DNA of 64,000 nucleotides from Pleurostoma richardsiae. Taxonomy: Eukaryota > Ascomycota > Sordariomycetes > Calosphaeriales > Pleurostomataceae. Each line of letters begins with the position of its first letter. Position 1 is the stretch's first letter. The translations under genes and the position numbers were made by a program. Where the stretch lies: positions 1-64,000 of the forward strand of contig JANBVO010000026.1 of NCBI GenBank assembly GCA_030052745.1, in the 5' to 3' direction. Under the pieces are notes generated by a model that did not search any database, was not told the origin of the DNA, and worked only from the letters and a program-made list of their open reading frames with translations. Of this stretch, positions 34,154 through 44,749 are shown in pieces.

Positions 34154-34951
34154 ATGGCGTCGACAGACAACGATAACACCATCACGGTGACACTTTCGCA
34201 AATCGCCAAGATGATCGATCATTCGCTCCTTCATCTCACTATGACCGACGCTGATATTATGGAGGGCCTCAAAATCGCAAAGCGATACGATGTAGCCACA
34301 GCATGTGTCAAACCATATCTCATCCCTTTAGCCCAGAAAGAACTGCAAGATTCGAATGTCCTCGTCTGCCCGGTCATTAGCTTTCCTCATGGAAACAGTA
34401 CGACCCAGATGAAGGTTATCGAGGCGGAAGCCGCCGCAGCTGCCGGCGGCAAAGAAATTGATATGGTCATCAACATCGGCAAAGCCCTAGGTGGCGACTG
34501 GGACTATGTAGCCGGTGAGATAAAAGAGATCAATGCCGTCGTTACAAAGCATGGCGCCATACTCAAGGTCATCTTTGAGAACGACTACTTGCAAGAAGAC
34601 CATATCATCCGCCTGTGTCAGATCTGCTCAGACATTGGCGTCGCTTTCGTCAAGACATCTACTGGATACGGCTTTGTTAAGCAGGACAATGGTCTGTACA
34701 CATATAAGGGTGCTACAGTGCCACACTTAAAGTTGATGAGGAAGTGGTCCAAGCCCGAGGTGCAGATCAAGGCGGCAGGAGGTGTACGCACGCTGGACGA
34801 TCTGTTGCATGTCATGACTCTTGGGGTGACCAGAATCGGGGCTACTGCCACTGTTGCTATTATGCAAGAGGCAGTTAAGAGGGGTATCACAGATCAGCCG
34901 ACACAGGTGACGTTTAAGCCCATTGGTGGAGGAAGCCAAGGGGGCTATTGA
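34154..34951 (+). CDS. deoC: deoxyribose-phosphate aldolase (DERA)
   Basis: Single-exon class I aldolase of 265 aa that cleaves 2-deoxy-D-ribose 5-phosphate to glyceraldehyde 3-phosphate and acetaldehyde. The catalytic set is complete: Asp in EIDMVINIG (about 103), the Schiff-base Lys in FVKTSTGYG (167, the same number as in E. coli) and the second Lys in IKAAGGVRT (206). The start ATG is preceded by ATCAAA, a good fungal context. Among fungi this enzyme serves nucleoside breakdown; its place between two APC permeases and two PhyH oxygenases suggests it may instead, or also, act on an aldol intermediate of the local pathway (inference). Confidence 0.95.
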   Translation: MASTDNDNTITVTLSQIAKMIDHSLLHLTMTDADIMEGLKIAKRYDVATACVKPYLIPLAQKELQDSNVLVCPVISFPHGNSTTQMKVIEAEAAAAAGGKEIDMVINIGKALGGDWDYVAGEIKEINAVVTKHGAILKVIFENDYLQEDHIIRLCQICSDIGVAFVKTSTGYGFVKQDNGLYTYKGATVPHLKLMRKWSKPEVQIKAAGGVRTLDDLLHVMTLGVTRIGATATVAIMQEAVKRGITDQPTQVTFKPIGGGSQGGY

Positions 34952-35086
34952 AATTGAATGCATCTAGTTGAAACTGAGAAAAGGCATTTGGGACAGAGCT
35001 TTGAGTCACTTGTATCCATTGAGCACCGAGCATCGAGCATATTATCCCGATCCTAATTAAGCAGTGAGAGTAGCAGAGATACTATG

Positions 35087-36134
35087 TCAAAAGTCAGACG
35101 GCCCGCTCTTCAGCTCCGGATGTAGGAGATAAATCGGATCGACTTGATCAACATATCCACAAGCTGGTTCGCTCATAGAGTAGCCCATGAAAGCCTGGGC
35201 TGGTCGGTCCAGCTTCAAAGCGGCTTCTCGCGACACCGCTAGGAATTGATTTTCTTCCTGCCTTAGATGACCACGTACCGCAAAGGTCGCATAGACCAAC
35301 CTGTACTGGTCGATAGTCGTATTGTTTCCACCGCCGTGGTAGGCAGAAGCGAGCATCAGGAAAGCGTCACCCTTGTCCATATCAGCAAAAATGCAATCCT
35401 CGACGCGGGGAGGACCTCGGGTTGTTCCCCTGGGGATGCAATTAGTAACTGCTTTCATTATTGACACCTTCTTGGAACGTTGTCTGCTATGCTCACCAAA
35501 GGTGACTTCGCGGAATGAACTGAGTGCCGCCATTCTCTTTGGTGACCTTGCAGCCTGCAACAAACAGTCCAATTGCAGTTTCACGATTGGAGTCCCGCAC
35601 ATCGTCCCACTCGTCAATGTCTTCGTGGACGTTGTGAGAGATGTAGTCATCACGGTGCAGGGGCTGCGCCTTGCCCCCGGGCCCGATCCTCATAGCAGTG
35701 CATGAATGCACATATGGCTTAGAGATAGACTCTTTCCACTCATCCCCCCACCAATACGAAGTGCGCGAGGTGATGAAGTGATCCAATACAGCCTGGTACA
35801 ATGGGTTCATGACTTGTGTTCTGGCATATGTTGGGCTAAGCCCCATTAGGCCAGCAGCACGCTGAGTCTCCTCTAAAGCCATGTATCAGCATCCTGGTCG
35901 AATCCGCCCCGTTCGTCGGAGATACCTACTAGGGAAGAAGCTGCCGCTCCACTCTTCGCTCGATTCCAGCTGGTGGCGGCATTCCGAGAAAGTATGGTCA
36001 AGGTCTGCCTCTGAAATAAGGCCTTTGATAAAGACGCCGCCGTCACGCTTCAGAAGGCCGATTATGTCCTCGACCGGCGTGTCCGCCGAGACCCGTTGGA
36101 CTTCAGGCCCATAATTAGCCTGAAACGTCGACAT
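35087..36134 (-). CDS. PhyH-type Fe(II)/2-oxoglutarate dioxygenase
   Basis: Three exons, 35930-36134, 35497-35872 and 35087-35429, join in phase to 307 aa. The first intron restores SFFPKETQRAAG, the second PRSHLWGTTRG, which is normal for the family. Iron ligands are the HxD pair in AQPLHRDD and the distal His in SAYHGGGNN; the cosubstrate Arg follows (QYRLVYATFA). Length and the PLHRD core place it with the FtmF/AusE-like fungal oxygenases, as for the gene at 28702. It is convergent with the aldolase (135 bp between stops) and divergent from the permease at 36975. All catalytic residues are present. Confidence 0.92.
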
Positions 36135-36974
36135 CGTCCTGGATTGATGAATACTTTACAATACAGGCAATGGGTGCTCAAAGATACTATGATATGGCTT
36201 TGGTCGTATGATTTGAGGCTGGAGTTGCAATCCGTTTATACCCGGAGTCGAGATCGAAAAGACCAGATCAGGTCCAACAACTTGGTGCTGTTGGTTACTG
36301 ATTGGGACGGATGGTTGTCGATTGGTGGCACTTCTGCTTTAGGAAATAGTTCCAGCGCATCTCACCTTATTACGATTGAGGTCACCTCGCCCAAAAGACC
36401 GCACTAATGATCCGTGGCGTTCTCCCTGGAAGGCTCCCCTTGGCGGGTTTCTTATCTGAAGTGGTCCCTAGAACGTTTTCAGGCCCCCTTCCGACCATTG
36501 ACTGCTGGGAAACAACCGATTGCACAGTGAAAGTACGGGTTCTGGCTCAGACTATACAAGAATAGTAGCCGGGAGCGAGGTATGGCCAGAAAAGGGGGTG
36601 TAAAACGCCACCAGTAAGCGTTCTGTTGCATGCAACTTCCTGCTCCTGACAGGCTGACCATGCTCACGTATCTCAAAGAACGATCGGCAAGCCTCCCACC
36701 TGATACCTTATCAGACTTCAGGACCCCTTCCAATATCACTACTGGTAATCTAAATTACTTGCCTTATCAATGGACCACTGCGTTTCTCTAGATAAAGCTC
36801 GCCATCGACGGATGACACCAAACTTGCTACGTCCTCGATCAGTCCCAAAGTGCTTGATAGCCACTTAAAGGCCAAGGTCGTACCCTCGAGACTCAAGCCC
36901 ACTCGAAGCAAAACTTCACCATCGTTAACAGTGCCTATTCCATACACTTACGAGCTCGCTCCACGTCGCCGCCA
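36135..36974. promoter_or_regulatory. divergent promoter region, oxygenase / permease
   Basis: 840 bp between head-to-head starts. Short frames occur on both strands but none carries a domain. No gene recognised. Confidence 0.5.
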
Positions 36975-39034
36975 ATGTCAGAGAGGGCAAAGGACACCAT
37001 TAACTCTAAAGTTCAAGAGGGTGGTAGTCAAGATCGCGCAAGCATCGCTCATGGGGTCATCGTAGATGATGTTGATGATGCTGTTCTTCGAGCCAATGGC
37101 CATAAGTCGGATCTTGATCGTCAGTTCAACTGGCTCTCGGGACTCAGTCTGGGATTCTCAATCACGAATTCTTGGGTCGGATATCTTGTTCGTTGATTCC
37201 TGACCCGCGTCGTTTAACTGCATTGCGCTTGCCGCTTACTGCAAAATAGTCCTGCTTCGGACAGAGTCTTATATATGGTGGACCGCAAGTCTGCATATTT
37301 GGGCTGATTGTCGCCTTTGTGGTGCAATTTATGATCACAACCGGTCTGAGTGAAATTGCCTCAGCCTTTCCCGTGAGTCCTTCCTACCCCTAGTCGCCCA
37401 CTACACAATATACTCAACTCTTCTCGCAGTCTTCTGGTGGGCAGTATCACTTTTGCTACATCCTAAGCCCCGAGAAATCGAAGCGCTTTACAGCCTATGT
37501 GGTCGGTTGGATGTCGGTGTTGGCATGGTGGATCGTGAGGTAAGCCTTCAGTGTCTTCAAACATTCGACATGTGCTTACTAATTCTGCTGCGACAGCTGT
37601 TCCGGTATCTCTCTCGCTGCTGTCACCTTATCAGGCATGATCAACTTCCTTGAGCCATCTTTCGTGGCCAAGGATTGGCAGATCTACCTTCTTTATGCCG
37701 CAGTTGCGCTTATTACAGGTACTCTTGGTCGCCAGATTACAATCAAACCTTGAAACTAACAATGTCATAGTAATCCCGGTATTCGTGGCCTCCAAACGAT
37801 TGTCAATTATAGTCCAAGCATCCCTTTTCCTTTCCGTCATCGGAATGTTCCTACATCTCTTTGTCACTACGGGAATGCACGGACACACAAATCCTGGGTC
37901 TTTTATAGTCCAGCCTAACTTGGGAACGAGCGGTTGGAATACAGGAACGGCTTGGGTTCTTGGTATTTCAAACTGCATGTATGCCTTTGGAGGAACTGAC
38001 GGAGGTAAGAGTCCCACGTGTTAGCTGAATCCATCTTGTTAATGTCATGCAGCAATTCATATCAGCGAGGAGATAGCCCAACCTGGGCGTCGAATCCCTC
38101 AAGTTATGATCATGACAATGATCGTGGGAATGGCAACGTGCCTCCCGCTGTTCATAGCCTTGATGTTCTTCGTGACCGATCTCGAGGCGGTCATTAACTC
38201 GCCCCTGCCCAGCATGGAACTGATCTATCAAGCGTAAGCTAGTTCTGCTAATGACATCCGACAGCTGGCAAGTACTTACGGGATACCATCATAGCACCGG
38301 AAACCGGAATGTGACTATTTTCCTGATATCTTGGCTATTGGTCGTCTACGTCTGTGAGTTGCCGCATCTGAAGATTCCTGAGTGCTTAGCGCTTACCGAC
38401 TGTTACTTAGTGGCTCTCCCATCTCAGTGGGTTACCTGTGGCCGCATGGCTTGGGCATTTGCTCGTGATGTGAGTTCTTTCTAATGAGACTTGTGACAGT
38501 GTAAAGCCTGACAGTCTATAGAATGGCATTCCATGGTCTGAATATTTTGTGAAGATTGATGAACGCCTTGGGTTCCCTGTCCGAACGACAGTCGCTGCCC
38601 TTGTCTTCATCCTCCTATACGGACTCCTTTACTTTGCATCAAACACTGCTTTCAACTCGATCGTTACATCAGCCGTATTGTTTCTGAATATTACGTACGC
38701 GGTTCCCCAAGGTGTTCTTCTTTTCCAAGGTCGAGAACAGGGCTTGCCACCTAGGTACTTGAACCTGGGGTGGTTCGGATATACATGCAATATCTTCTCT
38801 GTTCTGTGGACAATTGTTTTAACAGTCATTGTCTGCATGCCTCCATCCTTGCCAGTCACTACAGCAAGCATGAACTACATCAGCGTTATTGTGGTCGGCC
38901 TGTTCGGTATTACTATCGGTCTCTGGTTTATCAACGGGCGTAAGAATTTTGAAGGACCGCACATCAACTGGGATCTCCTAAAGGAGGCCAACATACAAAC
39001 ACTCCATGGGAAAGAGAAGGATTATCATGTCTGA
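36975..39034 (+). CDS. APC-family amine/GABA/choline-type permease
   Basis: Nine exons (36975-37187, 37250-37372, 37430-37539, 37597-37718, 37771-38004, 38053-38233, 38295-38353, 38411-38469, 38522-39034) join in phase to 537 aa; all eight introns are 48-62 bp with standard ends. A hydrophilic N terminus leads to RQFNWLSGLSLGFSITNSWVGYL, then the family's LSEIASAFP and GGQYHFCYIL, WMSVLGWWIVSCSG, GGTDGAIHISEE and RMAWAFARDNGIPWS. The predicted topology is about 12 helices in the plasma membrane. Substrate could be GABA, choline, a polyamine or an amino acid. It is far more intron-rich than the permease at 31976, so the two are not a recent duplication. Confidence 0.93.
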
Positions 39035-39279
39035 TTGTTTTGTCGCTTGAGATAGCGGACAATAGAGTGGGGATTCTCTTCGTTCTGAACTCGAATTAAA
39101 ATCCGATCTTTGTTTTAGCTTTTCTATCATTTTGTATGTATCGTGTAGTTCCGACGTCTTTTTGAGGACAATTGGCTTGTTTGTATACTGCGTTAATGTC
39201 AGCGGACCAAGACGAGAATATTGGATGAAAGGAGCAATTTCAATTAAATCCAAATCATGCATAAGTTACCTACTTGCCC

Positions 39280-41610
39280 TCATACCCCCTCTATGAAACC
39301 ATTGGCGAATTCGTCCATGTTGAAGAGAAAGCTATCAAAATAAAATTTCGTATTTAAAATATCGTTATGGATAGAGCTCGAAGACACATCATCTACAGCG
39401 CTGTTGCTATTGGTTGCTGGATCAAAGTGTCGTGTTTCAAAGAATTTCCCCGATAGTGTTTCCAGAGTCCGGAATGCACAGGCGGATATATCATATAGCC
39501 GCTCAAGTGCTCGTGCGCCCGGAATGCCGAGAGCACATCGTCCCAAGACTGCGCCACCGACTCAGTGAATAAGTCTGGTACGAACATAGCGGCTAGAAAG
39601 ATAGTGCCTGCAATGTGCAAGTAGTAGACCCCGTACCACCACGATAAAAGTCCCATTGGCGCGTACAGCTCTAATGTCTCTACTATGAGCGGCGCGACCT
39701 GCTCCGCAGCGTCGAGACACATTTCTGCACATTCTCTGGGAACCCGTTCACTAAGACTGAGCGCCGATTTCCATCTCAGGGGTTGCGGCGCGAGATTTTA
39801 TCATATGAATATGCGCGAGCATGAGCCTATATAAAAAGATGCGGGAACGGAGGAGTCTAGTGTGTTCTCGTCAGCACAACTAATAACGAAGGCTGAGAAG
39901 GAGGAGAAGGGGGGTAGGAGTTTGGTCCTTTCCCAAATCTAGATGACTCTCTGTAGTCCTAAGGTGACTCAACGAGGGCTAATGGACTTGGCGTGTTCAC
40001 TCACCGAATATGAAGCAGATATCCCTCTAACCAAGACGATCGATCGGCAATCATCACAAAATTCTGCAGCTTACGCTCGCTGGGAAGCGCAGCTTCCCAT
40101 CTATTGAGGCACGGATCAATCTACATGGCTACGGCATGGTAGTCGTCTGGTTGGTATAATCGCGACAAGCCCAGTGTCGTGACGAGGCTGTTCCGGGCCT
40201 GTGCTTGTGCTAATTGAATCTGGCAAGCAAATTCATGAAGCTCCAAGTCTCGCACTAGATGGTCTTCACGTTGGTCACCCTGCTGGCCCGTATCGTTTGG
40301 GAATAAGATATCGGTCTTGTTTGGCACGGGCAGGAGAGAAGTCACTGCTGTCCTGCCACGGGACCAGGAAACCCATCTACGGCCGAGTTAGTGACAGACG
40401 CATGGTAACGCTGACCACGGCGTCCGGGCGGGCCTCGAAGCTTCCTAGTCTAGGCCAAGGCAGCTAATCCACACATGCTGTTTCCACAGCCTCTCGCCAC
40501 TAAACTTTTTGCCTGAAGAGGTTTCAGGGAGATGACAATAAAGACTTTGGGCGATCCAGAATGCCAAGCCCGCCGTCATCTACGTCTTATGTTGGTTGTT
40601 AGTGCAGTGGAGATATCGGCTCATCAATATCAGGCACAGCACAAGCTCAAGCGATCCGGGACTCCAAAAAACTGTCTCGGGATGCAGGAGTGCCCACGCA
40701 CGCTGGATAACGAGTCCCCTCCTTCTCTCGTTCCTGCTGCGACGTAGATTCTTGCCTTTGAACCGCTAGGGCAAAGATGACATCGAGCGTGCTGAGCCAT
40801 ACATCACAATCTGCGTGGGGTACGGTGCCGCTTGCAGAGTATGTGGCATTGTAGTCGCGCAAGAAGCGGTCTCGATCCAAGGTGGGTTCCATTGGATTGA
40901 CGTACTCCCAGTATATACCGACTAGACGGTCGGCATGTCCACGGGGTGGCAATTGGTAGTCGACATCCAGAGCACTGTGCGTACGAGGACTAGAAGCTGG
41001 AGGATGCAGGTCTAACTCCCCCAACAAGGGGGCATCGACGCACGGTACCAGCCTCAAGATGCCTGCCGCGGCAGATCCTGCTTTCTCGTCTATGGCGGCT
41101 GCAACGTCGCCAGCAAACCGCCCGCGAGCAGTATAGTACGCCAGGCCTTGGTCTGAATCCTCATCTTGGTCGCTTGTCTGGTGTTCTGATATAGCCGCCG
41201 CAGCCGTCCAAACTATTTTGGTCGCGGGAGGTACCTCGAGCAAGGAAGACGGTGTGACTGAAGGCGGGTGTGGCGCTGGCCTACGGCTCTGAATCGTTGA
41301 TACACGTGCGGCCAGGGGCCTATGTGTCCTTTGCTGCACAACAGTGACGGCATCTTCGCTGTAGATACACGTCTTGCTTCCGGCCTGGGATCTGGCGCAT
41401 GCTATGAATATGGAACGCATCAGATTCACGTGAGCAGTGGGGGCACGCTGAGTTCGGCGGGGTGCAGTCAAGCTTACTGGGGCGGCCGCCGTCGCATTTC
41501 ACATTCCGAAGACGACAAGCCTGACAGGCATTCGAGATCCTCAGGCGCTGCCTGCGGAACGGATGTGACGGTCTGCTTTTACGCTCGGTAGGGTTAAGAC
41601 TCATGCACAT
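39280..41610 (-). pseudogene. Zn2Cys6 transcription factor, decayed
   Basis: The full outline of a C6 regulator is readable but broken. Exon 1 (41478-41610) and the next exon (from 41401) give C-QA-C-RLRNVK-C-DGGRPT-C, but the fifth zinc ligand is Ser (codon 41388-41390) before the sixth Cys in SKTCIY. The fungal-specific domain follows: VGIYWEYVNPMEPTLDRDRF, DVWLSTLDVIFALAVQRQES, then a frame change near 40705 (next part QRAWALLHPE, SLELVLCLILMSRYLHCTNN), stops at about 40580 (Trp position) and about 40127 (Gln position), and another frame change near 39490 before the C terminus NMDEFANGFIEG. The loss is clearly older than the single lesions elsewhere. It may once have controlled the permease or the UbiX/UbiD pair. 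Confidence 0.85.
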
Positions 41611-42237
41611 GATGATCCGTTTCCATCAATATATTGAATGATGATGAGGTTTACTTTCGTGATTGACAGGACACAACAGAAGCGGTAGACACGCCCCGTA
41701 GGCCAAACACGCTCGAAGTTGGAAGAGACGGCCAAGTGTGTACCAATCAGGTGCTGATCCGATTGACTTCTCTCCGCAGCGGAAGCGCACATGATTGGCT
41801 TGAGTCATGCCGTTGACGAGTTCTGGCCCATTTTAAGGCGAAGAGACAGGGAGAGAGAGGGTTTGTCGACTTCACTGACAAATGTACGAATCGCGCCGCG
41901 GGTCTGGATCCGAGTGTAGGACCCACACCTGCGAATCGACAGGTTCGGGCCGGGCAGCCAATCGAGTGTAACTATGCCCCCTCGGATAGCCCTCTGCGAG
42001 ACGTGGGTTGCGAAAGGAACAACGGAGACGGCAGTGTATATATTGCGCGTTGATTACCAATGCCTCTGCAACCTGGACCAGCACATGGCAGTATTTCTTC
42101 CCTCTTTCTATACGGCATTTCCCAGACCACTCGAAATATGTCGCAACGCGGCGAATCCAGGACCAGAGCCGTTCAAGGCGAGAGCTTGAGAAAACCCAAG
42201 TTTTCGTAGGTTAAGGCACCGAAGACGAACCATTCTT
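41611..42237. other. gap, no gene recognised
   Basis: 627 bp between two broken genes, 5' of both. I see no supported feature. Confidence 0.4.
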
Positions 42238-43035
42238 AGTAGACTTTTGGAAGGGCGATCCCGGCAATCCCATGAACTGGTCTCAGCCTCGGAAATGGCT
42301 CATCACCGCTATTGTAACCTCGTCTGTCTTCGCAGTCACATTCACATCTTCGGCTTATGCAGCATCCTCCAATGAGGTGATCCGGGACTTACACATCAGT
42401 GTTGAGTCTTCATTTATCGGAGTCTCCCTCTTCCTACTTGGATTTGCAGTCGGGCCGGCATTATGAGGGTCCTTTGGTATGAGGCAAATGCTTGTCCCTA
42501 CCATTGAAACACGGAAACACTAACATCCCGTCTGTAGAGTAGACTACCAGCATTACGCCAGCCCAAATCTTGTACTAAATACCGACGACGTATCCAAACA
42601 GATCCGAACTCTACGTCAGAAAGCTTCTCTGGATCGTTTCTCATGCTGCCATGGTAGCCTTCCTTCATCGGAGGTGCCGCTGGCAGCCAGAATATTACCA
42701 CGCTCCTCATGCTGCGGGTTTTCGGCGGCACGTTTAGAGGTTCACCGCTGGTAAACTCGGGTGGTGCTATTGCAAACCTCTTCCCACCCGTGGAAAGAGG
42801 TCTCGCCATGACGCTTTACTGTGTGGCACCCTTCCTCGGTCCGATGCTTGGCCCGACCGTTGGCCGATTCGTCTCCGAAAATGTGGGATGGAGGTGTGTA
42901 CAGGGCTTGTGCTGCATCCTGATCGGCGCGATAGGGCTTCTCGGCGTTGTATTCGTCCCCGAGACGTATGGACCAGTGTTGCTGGCCCTGAAGGCGACTC
43001 GACTCGGCAAAGTCGATGGCAAAAACTGTAATTAA
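42238..43035 (+). pseudogene. DHA1-type MFS multidrug transporter fragment
   Basis: Starts within DPGNPMNWSQPRKW, the segment just before helix 1 in fungal DHA1 drug exporters, followed by helices 1-2 (42272-42469, ending in a stop at GPAL), scattered remains, then helices 4-6 from about 42703 with MLRVFGGTFRGSPLVNSGG, APFLGPMLGPTVG and FVPETY. The second half of the transporter is missing: coding similarity ends near 43030, exactly where the AT-rich block begins. At least one stop and one frame change lie between the two readable parts. Confidence 0.8.
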
Positions 43036-43630
43036 ATACTATTAAAAGTGACGTTCGACTAATAAAATAATAAAGTGAAAAAATTCCAATTTATTATTAA
43101 CGTTATTGTTATAAAGTTCTCTTTATTTAAATATATCTATAAAGTTTATAATATTTATATTATTCAGTTTATTTTAATAGATTATAATACTTAAAGTAAC
43201 TTAATTTACGTTATTAACGGAAACGTATTAAATATTATAGTAACGTTAGCTGGAAATATTAAAAAACTTTAAAGATTAATCATTTATAATATTTTAATAC
43301 TGCTTGTAAGGCTAATTTAAAAGTTAAATAATAAAGAAAAGAATGAAAATAACTTATTAATTAAATTATAAAAAGTAGAAATAAAAAAAGTAAAATTTAG
43401 TTAATATAATTAAAAAGATTAATTATAACTTATAACCTAATTAATTTAATTTAATATTAGTTTAAGTTAAGTTAATTAGATAACTAGGCTAGGTTATTTA
43501 ATTAACTAAGTTAGTTAAGTTTAAATAAAATTCTTAATCTTAACCTGAACTATTTAATAATAAAAGTAGTTGAGTTTTTTGAAAAATTTCTAAATCCTAA
43601 CTCGAACTACTTAATGAGAAACATAAATCC
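43036..43630. repeat. AT-rich, RIP-like block of unknown origin
   Basis: About 600 bp of TTAA/ATTA-rich sequence with almost no CpA or TpG, like the interior of the LTR element. It ends just before the stop of the UbiX-like gene. A degenerate direct repeat (CCTGAACTATTTAATAA and CTCGAACTACTTAATGAG) occurs near 43540 and 43600. It is probably a severely RIP-mutated repeat or transposon remnant that truncated the transporter; the family cannot be named. Confidence 0.6.
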
Positions 43631-44248
43631 TCAGAAGGAATCCTTAACTTTATTCATTCCATTCCATCGGGAGAATCCACCCGTATCTAAGGCGAAAAGG
43701 TCTAGTATCCTACCTACGGTGTGGTCAACTAAGTCATCCAAAGTGCCTACCCTCGTGTAGAAGGCCGGAACGGGCGGGAAGATGATAGCGCCGCTTTCGG
43801 TAGCTGACAACATATTCTTCAAGTGGATAGTGCTCAGAGGGGTCTCCCGAACTGCCAGGACCAGTCTCCGCCTTTCCTTCAGCGTCACGTCCGCGGCCCG
43901 ACTGATCAAGTCGTCGCAGAAGCCCATGCTGATGGCGGACAGCGTCTTCACACTACAGGGTATGACAATCATACCATCCACGACAAAGGACCCGCTGGAA
44001 ATCGGCGCGGCCAAGTCGTTGGGGGAGTAGACGTGATCTGCCAGCGCGCGAAGGTTTGCGAGGGTATAGTCTGTCTCATGCTTGAGCGTTGCTTCGGCCC
44101 ATTTACTGATGATGAGGTGAGTCTCAACGTTGAGTTGTCGGAGGGCTATCAAGCATTTGATGCCGAGGGTGGCACCGGTGGCACCAGTCATGGCGATGAT
44201 GATCCTCTTTCGGGGGTGTGGCATATGTTCATGACAGTGGCATTCCAT
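43631..44248 (-). CDS. padA: UbiX/Pad1-like flavin prenyltransferase
   Basis: Attaches dimethylallyl phosphate to FMN, producing the prenylated FMN cofactor used by UbiD-type decarboxylases. Single exon, 205 aa (a second ATG at 44224 gives 197). Visible: the flavin-binding MTGATGATLGI, SSGSFVVDGMIVIPCSVKTLS, and ERRRLVLAVRETPLSTIHLKNM, the family's active-site stretch. No presequence typical of mitochondrial yeast Pad1 is obvious before MPHPRKR. It is head to head with its functional partner, the UbiD-like gene at 44750. The gene symbol follows the Aspergillus usage for this pair and is an inference. Confidence 0.92.
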   Translation of the reverse strand: MECHCHEHMPHPRKRIIIAMTGATGATLGIKCLIALRQLNVETHLIISKWAEATLKHETDYTLANLRALADHVYSPNDLAAPISSGSFVVDGMIVIPCSVKTLSAISMGFCDDLISRAADVTLKERRRLVLAVRETPLSTIHLKNMLSATESGAIIFPPVPAFYTRVGTLDDLVDHTVGRILDLFALDTGGFSRWNGMNKVKDSF

Positions 44249-44749
44249 TGTCTGTCTGTCACTGCTGCGAGGACAGAGTAGTCGAAGCCAGATTTAGCTT
44301 GGGAGGTGTTTGTTTGGCGGTGTGTGTGTGTGTGTGTTTTTGCGCACGCAACCGCCGTTGCCTCGCAGTGACTGTAATCATACGTATCGATTCTCTCAAG
44401 TGATGCCCGTATGTCAGGTTGTCTCTTCAGGGTTTTCCCTAGGGGGATAAGAGCTGGTTTCGTTCGGGTGGCATCTTCAATCTGTTCTCGCCCATCCCCC
44501 TTCCCCATCGGAAGCTGAGTTGGTTAAATCGGACCCTGACGTGATCCGGCAGCAGACCACGATCCCACCCCACATTTGTGGGTGGATCATGGGCTTCCGA
44601 TGGGGATCAGATTTATCCAATTCGAACTATTTGTACGGGCTGGCGCATTTTGATCTGTGCGAAAGAAGACACTGGCTGTGATAAAGATATACTTGCTGAG
44701 CTTCTCTCCGGCGTGTATATTTCGCTATTTGACTCTACAGTACAGCATT
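44249..44749. promoter_or_regulatory. divergent promoter of the UbiX/UbiD pair, with GT microsatellite
   Basis: 501 bp between the two starts. A (GT)9 microsatellite at 44320-44337 lies about 70 bp upstream of the UbiX-like ATG, within its probable leader or promoter; alternating purine-pyrimidine repeats are length-variable. No coding sequence. Confidence 0.6.
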
